Notes: a model not told the origin generated them from the sequence alone. A DNA stretch of 6,256 bases from Methylobacterium sp. (GCA_020252865.1 JADCCH010000041.1:1-6256), one strand, 5' to 3'; shown: positions 1-6,256, numbered from the stretch's first letter. Translations and numbers: made by a program.

Positions 1-1025
1 ACGAGTGTCTCGAGGAAGGCGAGAAGGTTGCGCGCATAGAGCGACGAAGCGGTCGGCGCGAGCCGGCCCGGCACGTTGGTGTAGCCGACGATCTTCACGC
101 CATTCGCCGTGGTGACGATCTCGCCCGCCTCGGCGCCTTCCACGTTCCCGCCGCGCTCGACGGCGAGGTCGATGATGACGGAGCCGGGCTTCATCGCCGC
201 AACCATCGCGGCGCTGACGAGGCGCGGCGCGGGCCGGCCCGGAATAAGCGCCGTGGTGATCACGATATCCTGCTTGGCGATATGCTCGGCCACGAGCGCG
301 GCCTGCTTCGCCTGATATTCGGCGGACATGGGCTTGGCGTAGCCGGCGGCGGTTTCGGCCGCCTTGAATTCCTCATCCTCGACCGCGATGAACTTCGCAC
401 CGAGCGAGGCGACCTGTTCCTTCGCGGCGGGGCGAACATCCGTCGCGGTCACCACCGCGCCGAGGCGGCGGGCGGTCGCGATCGCCTGAAGGCCCGCCAC
501 GCCCGCGCCCATGATGAAGGCCTTGGCGGCGGGAACGGTGCCGGCGGCGGTCATCATCATCGGGAAGGCGCGGCCAAAAATGGCCGAAGCGTCGATCACC
601 GCGCGGTAGCCGGCGAGGTTCGCCTGCGACGAAAGCACGTCCATCACCTGCGCGCGGGTGATGCGTGGCATCAGCTCCATGGAGAAGGCGGTCACGCCCT
701 TCTCGGCCACGGCCTTCATGCCCTCGGCATCGCCATAGGGGTCGAGCATGCCGATGACGAGCGCGCCCTTGGCGAGCTTGCCGGCCGCATCCGCCGAGGG
801 GCGGCGCACCGAGAGCAGGATATGCGCGCCCTTGAGCGTCGCGGCGGCGGTGCCGATGGTCGCGCCGGCGGCTTCGAAAGCCGCATCGGGGATGTCGGCT
901 CCAGAGCCGGCACCTTTCTCGATCGCGATTTCTGCGCCGAGGGCCTTGAGCTTCCCGATCGTATCGGGTGTCACCGCCACGCGGGGTTCCCCCGCCTTGG
1001 TTTCATCGAGAACGGCAATGCGCAT
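1..1025 (-). CDS. pntAA: NAD(P) transhydrogenase subunit alpha part 1 (PntAA), C-terminus cut by window edge
   Basis: This is the soluble, NAD(H)-binding domain I subunit of the proton-translocating transhydrogenase, which reduces NADP+ with NADH using the proton gradient. The visible 341 codons begin MRIAVLDETKAGEPRVAVTP, typical of the AlaDH/PNT N-terminal domain. The RQD-loop pattern R121-x4-Q126-x2-D129 follows (assigned by analogy with the Rhodospirillum rubrum enzyme), then SSQANLAGYRAV (132-143). The Rossmann motif GAGVAG is at 173-178, with TDVRP at 195-199 near the expected end of the second strand, and VGYTNVPGRLAPTASSLYARN lies near the cut end. No membrane segment is present, as expected for the split form in which PntAB and PntB carry the membrane parts; these should follow off the left edge. 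The ATG at 1025 has a strong GGGGAG site at 1031-1036. About 30-40 C-terminal residues are probably missing. The gene lies 83 bases downstream of the oxidase subunit IV gene and is probably cotranscribed with it. Confidence 0.96.
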   Translation of the reverse strand, partial: MRIAVLDETKAGEPRVAVTPDTIGKLKALGAEIAIEKGAGSGADIPDAAFEAAGATIGTAAATLKGAHILLSVRRPSADAAGKLAKGALVIGMLDPYGDAEGMKAVAEKGVTAFSMELMPRITRAQVMDVLSSQANLAGYRAVIDASAIFGRAFPMMMTAAGTVPAAKAFIMGAGVAGLQAIATARRLGAVVTATDVRPAAKEQVASLGAKFIAVEDEEFKAAETAAGYAKPMSAEYQAKQAALVAEHIAKQDIVITTALIPGRPAPRLVSAAMVAAMKPGSVIIDLAVERGGNVEGAEAGEIVTTANGVKIVGYTNVPGRLAPTASSLYARNLLAFLETL

Positions 1026-1062
1026 CGTGTCTCCCCGGGGATGAGCGATGATGACGGGAAGG

Positions 1063-1083
1063 GCCGCGCTCGGGTGGCGCGGC
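1063..1083 (-). other. GC-rich hairpin between the subunit IV gene and pntAA
   Basis: A perfect 7-base-pair stem (arms 1063-1069 and 1077-1083, GCCGCGC/GCGCGGC) encloses a 7-base loop. It lies 25 bases after the subunit IV stop and about 27 bases before the pntAA ribosome binding site. The sequence after it on the minus strand is not T-rich, so it does not look like an ordinary intrinsic terminator. It could be an RNA processing or stability element that sets the ratio of the two products, or chance in GC-rich DNA. Confidence 0.35.
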
Positions 1084-1108
1084 TGAACTTTCCGCGAGGC
1101 GAGATACC

Positions 1109-1321
1109 TCAGAAGAACTTGGCGATGACGCCGATGGTGAGCGCCGAGATGATCAGCGTGAAGGCCCAGGGCAGCGGGCCCCAGATCGAGCCGACCAGCA
1201 TGAGCAGAATGACCGAGACGGCCGTGCCCCATTTCATGAGTTCGCCGAAGAGCGCGTAGGTCTTCTCGTGCTCGGCGTAATCCATCGCCGGGGGCTTTTG
1301 GTCTTGGGAATGGGCAGCCAT
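1109..1321 (-). CDS. aa3-type cytochrome c oxidase subunit IV (small membrane protein)
   Basis: This 70-residue protein matches the bacterial aa3-type cytochrome c oxidase subunit IV family, a small accessory subunit of the haem-copper oxidase in the inner membrane. A hydrophilic N-terminus carries the family signature DYAEHEKTY (residues 14-22). Hydrophobic stretches follow at about 32-48 and 52-67, separated by a Gly-Pro-Leu-Pro turn, and the C-terminus is AKFF. The ATG at 1321 is preceded by GGAGAG at 1331-1336 with 9-base spacing. The gene sits just upstream of pntAA, an arrangement I recall as common in alphaproteobacteria; it is not next to the catalytic cox genes here. The family assignment rests on the signature and topology. 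The precise role of this subunit in the oxidase is poorly defined, and a role tied to the transhydrogenase is possible but unproven. Confidence 0.85.
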   Translation of the reverse strand: MAAHSQDQKPPAMDYAEHEKTYALFGELMKWGTAVSVILLMLVGSIWGPLPWAFTLIISALTIGVIAKFF

Positions 1322-1413
1322 GGTCGTCGTCTCTCCGGATCGGCAGGAACCTTTTCTCGCCTCTAGCTCAAAGCCCCGTTCCGCGCAATGCAGCCAACAT
1401 CTTCTGCGTGCCT

Positions 1414-2772
1414 TCAGGGCAAACCGAATTGCGTCAGTTTCGCCTGCTGCCGGGTCACGACCTGCGCGACCGCGAAGGCCTCGATCTCGGCATTGAAAAG
1501 CCGGTGGAAATTCAGCCGCGCATCAAGATGCAGGAACACCCCGCCAAGGCCGATCGCCGCGCGATCCATGAACACGAATTCGCGCGGGATGGTCACCGGG
1601 CCCTTCTCCTTCAGCGCCTGGTGCACCTGAAAGGCTTCTCTGCGGCCATATTCGCCGGGCGAGACGCCATCGGCGATCGTGCGCACGCGGTCATCCAGCA
1701 GCGGGCCGAAGATAAAGCGCGCCCAGAGCGAGAGCACGTCGATCTGGTCATTCTTGAGGTTCTTGAAACCCCAGGTTTCGTAGGCCGAGACGATCTGGGC
1801 GCGTTTCTCCGCGAGAAGCCCATGATAGAGATCGATCACGCCGCCTACGAAAATTGGCGGGAAGATGCGGATACAGCCGTAATCCAGCAGGTTGATGCCC
1901 GCCGGCTCGCCGCCATCATCCCGGAACACGGTGTAGTTCCCCAGATGCGGATCGCCATGGATGATGCCGACCTGCGCGAAGGGGTGCCACCACGCGCGGA
2001 ACATCGCCTTCGCGAGGCGGTTGCGCACTTCCTCGCTCTCGCCCTTGAAGGCGAGCATCTTCTCGCCATCGAGCCATTCGAGGGAGAGCAGGCGGCGGGT
2101 GGAGAGGCTGTCTTCCACCTTCGGCACGCGCACGAGGTCGTCGCCGTCGAAAATGGAATGATAGAGCCGGGCATGCCTCGCCTCGCGCGTGTAATCCAGT
2201 TCCTCGCGGATGCGCGCCGCGATTTCCTGCTTGATCTCGCGGGTGTCGATGACGTTCGACATGCGGCGATGAAGGGAAAACAGCAGGTCGAGCTGCCTGA
2301 GATCGGCCTCCACGGCCGATTCCATATCCGGATATTGCAGCTTGCAGGCAAGGCGTCGGCCATCGAGCGTGGTGGCGCGATGCACCTGCCCGAGCGAGGC
2401 GGCGGCCGCCGGTTCCTTCTCGAACGAACCGAAGCGGTTCACCCAATCGACCCCGAGTTCGGTCGTCATTCGCCGCTTCACGAAAGCCCAGCCCATGGGC
2501 GGCGCCTCGGATTGCAGCTTGCGCAACTCCTCCGCATATTCCGCCGGCACGGCCTCGGGAATGGTCGCGATCAACTGCGCGACCTTCATCAGGGGCCCCT
2601 TGAGCCCGCCGAGCGCCGCCGTCAGAGCCGCCGCATTGCGCCGGTCGCCATCCGAGGATCGGCCCACGAGGAATCCACCCGCGATCCGCGCGGCAACCCC
2701 ACCGACATTGGCGCCCACCCGGGCATAGCGGGAGGCACGCGCGGAAAAGCGGTTCTGTTCGGTATCGGACAT
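1414..2772 (-). CDS. ABC1/ADCK/UbiB-family atypical protein kinase-like protein
   Basis: This 452-residue protein has the ordered landmarks of the ABC1 (UbiB/COQ8) kinase-like fold. They are a KxGQ-type motif reading KVAQ (63-66), the alanine-rich loop AAAAS (122-126) followed by LGQVH, the ATP-site lysine K144 in ACKLQYP, ELDY (191-194), the catalytic loop HGDPHLGN (272-279), and DYG (297-299) as the DFG equivalent. Family members act as ATPases or lipid/small-molecule kinases linked to ubiquinone biosynthesis. This protein is shorter than E. coli UbiB (about 546 residues) and lacks UbiB's paired C-terminal membrane helices, so I do not call it ubiB. The main oddity is alanine in place of the KxGQ glycine. 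The ATG at 2772 has only a weak upstream GGAA-like site. The gene lies 81 bases downstream of pepF and 92 bases upstream of the subunit IV gene. The substrate is unknown. Confidence 0.92.
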   Translation of the reverse strand: MSDTEQNRFSARASRYARVGANVGGVAARIAGGFLVGRSSDGDRRNAAALTAALGGLKGPLMKVAQLIATIPEAVPAEYAEELRKLQSEAPPMGWAFVKRRMTTELGVDWVNRFGSFEKEPAAAASLGQVHRATTLDGRRLACKLQYPDMESAVEADLRQLDLLFSLHRRMSNVIDTREIKQEIAARIREELDYTREARHARLYHSIFDGDDLVRVPKVEDSLSTRRLLSLEWLDGEKMLAFKGESEEVRNRLAKAMFRAWWHPFAQVGIIHGDPHLGNYTVFRDDGGEPAGINLLDYGCIRIFPPIFVGGVIDLYHGLLAEKRAQIVSAYETWGFKNLKNDQIDVLSLWARFIFGPLLDDRVRTIADGVSPGEYGRREAFQVHQALKEKGPVTIPREFVFMDRAAIGLGGVFLHLDARLNFHRLFNAEIEAFAVAQVVTRQQAKLTQFGLP

Positions 2773-2821
2773 CGGGGACCGTTTCCAGAGAGAGAGTGCC
2801 CTCGTTACGCTCCAGAGATGG

Positions 2822-2848
2822 GGACGGATGCGAGATTGTCATCCGTCC
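2822..2848 (-). terminator. Hairpin just downstream of pepF (possible terminator or 3'-end stabiliser)
   Basis: A perfect 9-base-pair inverted repeat (arms 2822-2830 GGACGGATG and 2840-2848 CATCCGTCC) has a 9-base loop. It starts 5 bases beyond the pepF stop codon, read on the minus strand. The position fits a transcription terminator or a 3' stability structure. However, the bases that follow on the minus strand are not a T run, so Rho-independent termination is doubtful. It lies about 50 bases upstream of the kinase start and may only attenuate read-through. Confidence 0.45.
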
Positions 2849-2853
2849 GTCCA

Positions 2854-4701
2854 TCAATCCTCCATGCTCTCGAGTTCGGTGATCATGCCGTCGATCACGG
2901 AGAGGCCGATCTGCCAGAAGGCGGGATCGCGAGCATCGAGCCCGAACGGAGCCAGCAAATCGCCGTGATGCCTGGTGCCACCCGCCTTCAGCAGGGCGAA
3001 ATAGTTGTCCACGAAGCGCGGATCAGCCTTCTGGTAGACGCCATAGAGCGAGTTCACGAGGCAATCGCCGAAGGCATAGGCATAGACATAGAAGGGCGAG
3101 TGGATGAAGTGCGGGATATAGGCCCAGAACACCTCATAGCCCGGCCCGAGATGGATGGAAGGGCCCAGGCTCTTCGCCTGCACATCGAGCCAGATGCCGT
3201 TCAACTGCTCGGTGGTGAGTTCGCCGTTGCGGCGCTCGGTGTGCACGCGGCGTTCGAAGGCATAGAAGGCCACCTGCCGCACCACCGTGTTGATCATGTC
3301 CTCGACCTTCGAGGCGAGCAGCGCCTTGCGCTGGGCCGGGTCGGTCGTCTCGGCGAGGAGCTTGCGGAAGGTGAGCATCTCGCCGAAGACGCTGGCCGTT
3401 TCGGCGAGCGTCAGCGGGGTGGGCGCCATCAGCGCCCCATTCGGCCCGGCGAGCACCTGATGCACGCCGTGGCCCAATTCATGGGCGAGGGTCATCACAT
3501 CGCGTGGCTTGCCGAGATAATTGACCATCACGTAAGGGTGCGAGGATGGCACCGTGGGATGCGCGAAGGCGCCTGGTGCCTTGCCCGGCCGCACGGGCGC
3601 GTCGATCCAGCCCTCGTCGAAGAAGCGCCGCGCAATGCCTGCGAGTTCCGGCGAGAAACCGGCATAGGCTTCCAGCACCGTGTCGCGCGCTTCCTCCCAG
3701 GGAATCGTGCGCTGCTCGACCTTGGGAAGTGGCGCATTGCGATCCCAGAATTCCAGTGCCTTCTGCCCGAACCATTTGGCCTTCAACGCATAATAGCGGT
3801 GGGACAGCCGCGGATGCGCGGCCTCGATCGCCGAGACCATGGCATCCACCAGCTCGCGTTCGACGCGGTTGGCGAGGTGGCGGCTATCGGCGACATCCTG
3901 GAATCCACGCCAGCGATCGGAAATCTCCTTGTCCTTCGCCAGCGTGTTGGTGATGAGGGTGAAGAGCCGCAGGTTCTCGGTCAGAGTCTTCGCGAGCGCT
4001 TCGCCGGCGCTCTTTCGCTTCGTGCCATCCGTATCCTGCAAACGTCCCAGGGTGGGTTCGAGGGTCAGCGTCTCGCCATCCACCTCGAAACGCAGCGAGG
4101 CCATGGTCTCGTCAAAGAGGCGGTTCCAGGCACCGCGCCCGGTGACGGATTTCTCGTGGAAGACCTGCTCGATCCGATCCTCGAGCTGATAGGGCTTATC
4201 CTTCCTGAGGTCCTTCAGCCACGGTGCATAATGGTCGAGCGGAGCGGTGGTGCACAGGCCATCCACCAAGGCATCATCCAGCCGGTTGAGTTCGAGGGTG
4301 AAGAACAGCAGGTCGGAGGAGATTGTGGTCACGCGCTCCTGCGCATCGCTGTAGAATTTGCCATGCGCTGGGTTGGTGGTGTCGGTCGCGTAGATCAGGC
4401 CGGCATACGAGATGATGCGGCCCAGTCGGTCCTCGATCTTCTCGTATTCGCGCACGGCCTCGAAAAGGGCCTTTCCGCCATCCGGACCGCCCGCGAGGCT
4501 CGACAGATGCCCGCGATAGCGCGCGGCGAAGGCTGCTGATTCGCGCTCCATCTCCGCCAGATCGGCCTTGTAGGGAGCCGAATCCATGCCGGGATAGAGG
4601 TCCGAGAGACGCCATTCGGGCAGGGCGCCGATTTTTTTTCCCATTCCGCCCCCGGCAGCATTGGCATGGACCGGCCTGTGGCGACCATCACCGTTCCGCA
4701 T
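2854..4701 (-). CDS. pepF: Oligoendopeptidase F, M3-family zinc metallopeptidase
   Basis: This is a cytoplasmic zinc endopeptidase that cleaves short peptides. With the chosen start it is 615 residues. The N-terminal part carries LPEWRLSDLYPGM (about residues 27-39), typical of the PepF group. The long helical oligopeptidase_F-type region follows, then the catalytic domain. The zinc site HELGH is at 407-411, with third ligand E434 in LAETASVFGE. The C-terminal block HFIHSPFYVYAYAFG (about 531-545) holds the conserved His/Tyr residues that help bind substrate. The frame stays open upstream to an ATG at 4794. I prefer 4701 because AAGGGA (4708-4713) sits 6 bases before it, while ATGs at 4794 and 4716 lack a comparable site and a leader inverted repeat occupies 4720-4760. 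The ATG at 4644 (596 residues) is a fair alternative. No signal peptide is seen. The gene is divergent from the response regulator. Confidence 0.94.
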   Translation of the reverse strand: MRNGDGRHRPVHANAAGGGMGKKIGALPEWRLSDLYPGMDSAPYKADLAEMERESAAFAARYRGHLSSLAGGPDGGKALFEAVREYEKIEDRLGRIISYAGLIYATDTTNPAHGKFYSDAQERVTTISSDLLFFTLELNRLDDALVDGLCTTAPLDHYAPWLKDLRKDKPYQLEDRIEQVFHEKSVTGRGAWNRLFDETMASLRFEVDGETLTLEPTLGRLQDTDGTKRKSAGEALAKTLTENLRLFTLITNTLAKDKEISDRWRGFQDVADSRHLANRVERELVDAMVSAIEAAHPRLSHRYYALKAKWFGQKALEFWDRNAPLPKVEQRTIPWEEARDTVLEAYAGFSPELAGIARRFFDEGWIDAPVRPGKAPGAFAHPTVPSSHPYVMVNYLGKPRDVMTLAHELGHGVHQVLAGPNGALMAPTPLTLAETASVFGEMLTFRKLLAETTDPAQRKALLASKVEDMINTVVRQVAFYAFERRVHTERRNGELTTEQLNGIWLDVQAKSLGPSIHLGPGYEVFWAYIPHFIHSPFYVYAYAFGDCLVNSLYGVYQKADPRFVDNYFALLKAGGTRHHGDLLAPFGLDARDPAFWQIGLSVIDGMITELESMED

Positions 4702-4707
4702 GTCTTT

Positions 4708-4713
4708 TCCCTT
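4708..4713 (-). promoter_or_regulatory. Ribosome binding site deciding the pepF start
   Basis: AAGGGA on the minus strand lies 6 bases upstream of the ATG at 4701. It is the best-spaced purine-rich site among the four candidate in-frame ATGs (4794, 4716, 4701, 4644), and so favours the 615-residue form. Confidence 0.55.
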
Positions 4714-4719
4714 CATTTT

Positions 4720-4760
4720 GCCGGAAAAAGGCAGTTCGGCTTGCTCTGCCAATTTCCGGC
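4720..4760 (-). repeat. Imperfect 15-base inverted repeat in the pepF leader
   Basis: The arms are 4720-4734 (GCCGGAAAAAGGCAG) and 4746-4760 (CTGCCAATTTCCGGC), separated by an 11-base spacer. They pair at 13 of 15 positions. An 8-pair outer stem and a 5-pair inner stem are separated by a 2x2 internal mismatch. In the pepF transcript this would form a hairpin ending 6 bases before the AAGGGA ribosome binding site. It could be a translational or transcriptional control element, or a dyad operator for a DNA-binding protein. The sequence shows the symmetry; the function is inference. Confidence 0.6.
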
Positions 4761-4931
4761 CGCGTTTCTTCGCGCTTCCAGCCAGATGGCGCAAGCGGGG
4801 GCGTTTTGCAATGCATGCCCTGGTTTCGCGACGGGATTTACAGCCTGTTTACGCTGTTCCGCGACACTCGCCTCAGAACGAAACAGCTGCGCCTTCGGTT
4901 GCGGGCTGAAGCGAAAGTGACTCCGCCGCTC
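4761..4931. promoter_or_regulatory. Divergent intergenic region between pepF and the response regulator
   Basis: Because the flanking genes diverge, this stretch should hold promoters for both. I looked for sigma-70-like -35/-10 pairs and for a sigma-54 -24/-12 element on both strands and found none convincing. TGGCGC and TTGCA elements occur near 4785-4808, but their GG-to-GC spacing is about 18 bases rather than the required 10. A short dyad ACAGC/GCTGT flanks eight bases near 4840-4857, too small to weigh. The promoter role is inferred from gene orientation only. Confidence 0.35.
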
Positions 4932-6256
4932 ATGAGTGCCACTCTCCTCATCGTCGATGACGATCCCGTCCAGCGTCGCCTGCTCACCGAAATGGTGCGC
5001 CGCTTCGGCTATCAGCCCGAGCCGGTGGAGGGGGGTGCGCAGGCGCTCGATCGCCTCCATGACCGCTCCAAGCCCAAGATCGACGCGATGGTGCTCGATC
5101 TCGTGATGCCCGAACTCGATGGCATGACCGTGCTCGCGCGTCTCAAGGCGTTGGAACAAGCCCCGCCGGTGATCGTGCAGACCGCGCATGGCTCGATCGA
5201 TGCCGTGATCAGCGCGATGCGCGCCGGGGCGACCGATTTCGTGGTGAAGCCCGTGGGGGCCGAGCGCCTTCAGGTCTCCATCAAGAACGCCCTGCGCGTT
5301 GAAGCACTGGAGGGCGAGGTTCGCCGCCTCTCCAAGCGTGGTTCGGGGGCGCTTCAATTCTCCGATCTCGCCTCTTCCTCGCCGGATATGACACGGGCCA
5401 TCCGGCTCGGAGAGCGCGCGGCGAAATCGGGCATTCCCGTGCTCCTCGAAGGCGAATCCGGGGTCGGCAAGGAAGTCTTCGCCCGCGCCTTGCAAGGGGC
5501 CAGCGACCGGCGCGGCAAGCCCTTCGTGACCGTCAATTGCGGCGCAATCCCCGCGAACCTCGTGGAAAGCATCCTCTTCGGCCACGAGAAGGGTGCCTTC
5601 ACGGGCGCCACCGAGAAGCATCTCGGCAAGTTCGTGGAAGCCTCGGGCGGCACGCTTTTCCTCGATGAGGTTTCCGAACTTCCGCTCGATGCCCAGGTGA
5701 AGCTGCTTCGCGCCATCCAGGAAGGCGAGGTCGATCCGGTCGGCGGGCGCAAGACCATGAAGGTCGATATCCGCCTCGTCTCGGCATCGAACAAGGACCT
5801 GCTCGATTGCGTACGGCAGGGCAGGTTTCGCGAGGATCTCTACTATCGCCTCAACGTCTTTCCGATCGCCATTCCCCCCTTGCGCAACCGCCGCGAGGAT
5901 ATTCCCACCTTGGTGCGCCGCTTCATCGCGCGCTTCTCGGCCGAGGAAGGGAGGACGATCCGTGGCATCTCGGCCGAGGCGATGCAGCTCCTGCAGAGCT
6001 TCCACTGGCCCGGCAACGTGCGCCAGCTCGAAAATGCCATGTTCCGCGCCGTCATCCTCTGCGAGGGTGACGAGATCACCCTCGATCACATGCCGCAGGT
6101 CGCGCAGGTCGTGAGCGGTTACGAGGTGCGTATTCCGACAATTGCCGCCACGCCCGCCCCGGTGCCGATGGCCGAGCGCGAGATCGTGCGCGTGGAGATC
6201 AAGGACCCCTCCGCGCTCACGCTGCTCGATCCCATGGGCGACGTGCGTCCGCTGGG
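4932..6256 (+). CDS. Sigma-54-dependent response regulator (NtrC/TacA-like), C-terminus cut by window edge
   Basis: This is a two-component enhancer-binding activator of sigma-54 RNA polymerase. The receiver domain (about 1-120) has the acidic pocket D9-D11, phospho-acceptor D56 in VLDLVMP, T84 and K106. The AAA+ domain (about 143-390) has Walker A GESGVGKE (174-181), the sigma-54 contact loop GAFTGA (221-226), Walker B TLFLDE (241-246), the FREDLYYRLN arginine-finger region (299-308) and WPGNVRQLE (359-367). All key residues are intact. After a Pro/Ala-rich linker (about 400-415) the frame leaves the window at DPMGDVRPLG, just before the expected Fis-type helix-turn-helix. The receiver start LLIVDDDPVQRRLL resembles Caulobacter TacA, but orthology is unproven. 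The ATG at 4932 fits the family N-terminus, although it has no clear ribosome binding site. A GTG at 4917 would add five residues. No partner kinase is visible, so signal and targets are unknown. Confidence 0.95.
   Translation, partial: MSATLLIVDDDPVQRRLLTEMVRRFGYQPEPVEGGAQALDRLHDRSKPKIDAMVLDLVMPELDGMTVLARLKALEQAPPVIVQTAHGSIDAVISAMRAGATDFVVKPVGAERLQVSIKNALRVEALEGEVRRLSKRGSGALQFSDLASSSPDMTRAIRLGERAAKSGIPVLLEGESGVGKEVFARALQGASDRRGKPFVTVNCGAIPANLVESILFGHEKGAFTGATEKHLGKFVEASGGTLFLDEVSELPLDAQVKLLRAIQEGEVDPVGGRKTMKVDIRLVSASNKDLLDCVRQGRFREDLYYRLNVFPIAIPPLRNRREDIPTLVRRFIARFSAEEGRTIRGISAEAMQLLQSFHWPGNVRQLENAMFRAVILCEGDEITLDHMPQVAQVVSGYEVRIPTIAATPAPVPMAEREIVRVEIKDPSALTLLDPMGDVRPL

Noticed and set aside
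282..1259. A 325-codon plus-strand open frame
   Set aside because: It is the in-register antisense of pntAA, which carries clear family motifs on the minus strand, and it runs on into the subunit IV gene. Its Gly/Arg/His-rich translation resembles no protein.
1322..1413. Possible promoter in the gap before the oxidase subunit IV gene
   Set aside because: A TTGAGC-like element is present on the minus strand, but no acceptable -10 element lies 16-18 bases after it.
1408..4539. A 1043-codon plus-strand open frame
   Set aside because: It is exactly antisense and in codon register with the ABC1 kinase and pepF, both of which have unmistakable conserved motifs. Its translation shows no recognisable domain and is rich in His, Arg and Glu, as expected from reversed codons.
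4717..4794. N-terminal extension of pepF to the ATG at 4794
   Set aside because: The extra 31 residues are basic and unlike the family N-terminus, they cover the leader inverted repeat, and the downstream ATG at 4701 has a better ribosome binding site.
4785..4808. A TGGC...TTGCA pattern resembling a sigma-54 promoter
   Set aside because: The spacing between the GG and GC elements is about 18 bases instead of the essential 10.
4661..4920. Two 82-84-codon plus-strand frames spanning the pepF start and the divergent region
   Set aside because: They overlap the pepF 5' coding region and its leader hairpin. Neither translation is recognisable, and nothing supports either start.
4713..6089. A 458-codon minus-strand open frame
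   Set aside because: It is the in-register antisense of the sigma-54 response regulator, whose receiver and AAA+ motifs are complete on the plus strand.

Overview
The window reads as chromosomal core DNA from a high-GC alphaproteobacterium, most likely of the Rhizobiales/Hyphomicrobiales type. Three things suggest this: the split NAD(P) transhydrogenase alpha-1 gene preceded by a small aa3-type cytochrome oxidase subunit IV gene, the ABC1-kinase subfamily, and a TacA-like sigma-54 response regulator. The taxonomic placement is inference from gene types and base composition. There are no RNA genes, insertion sequences, CRISPR arrays or clear signs of transfer.

Layout: four genes lie on the minus strand and one on the plus strand. 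Reading the minus strand in its own direction (right to left) they are: an M3-family oligoendopeptidase F (2854-4701), an ABC1/UbiB-family atypical kinase (1414-2772), a 70-residue aa3-type oxidase subunit IV (1109-1321), and pntAA (1025 to the left edge, cut near its C-terminus). Gaps between them are about 80-90 bases. On the plus strand a sigma-54-dependent response regulator starts at 4932, divergent from pepF across a 230-base region. It runs off the right edge before its DNA-binding domain.

How they fit together: the subunit IV and transhydrogenase genes are spaced like one transcription unit for membrane energy metabolism (proton translocation coupled to NADPH supply). The ABC1 kinase belongs to a superfamily linked to quinone biology, so it fits the same theme, but its substrate cannot be read from sequence. 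PepF handles peptide turnover in the cytoplasm. The response regulator has no partner histidine kinase in the window.

The most noticeable structure outside the genes is an imperfect 15-base inverted repeat (4720-4760) just upstream of the pepF ribosome binding site. Two simpler hairpins sit downstream of pepF and between the subunit IV gene and pntAA. The kinase carries an alanine in place of the glycine of the diagnostic KxGQ motif. Very long open frames antisense to the real genes are explained by the near absence of TTA, CTA and TCA codons. I found no convincing previously undescribed system; the window is mostly ordinary core genome.
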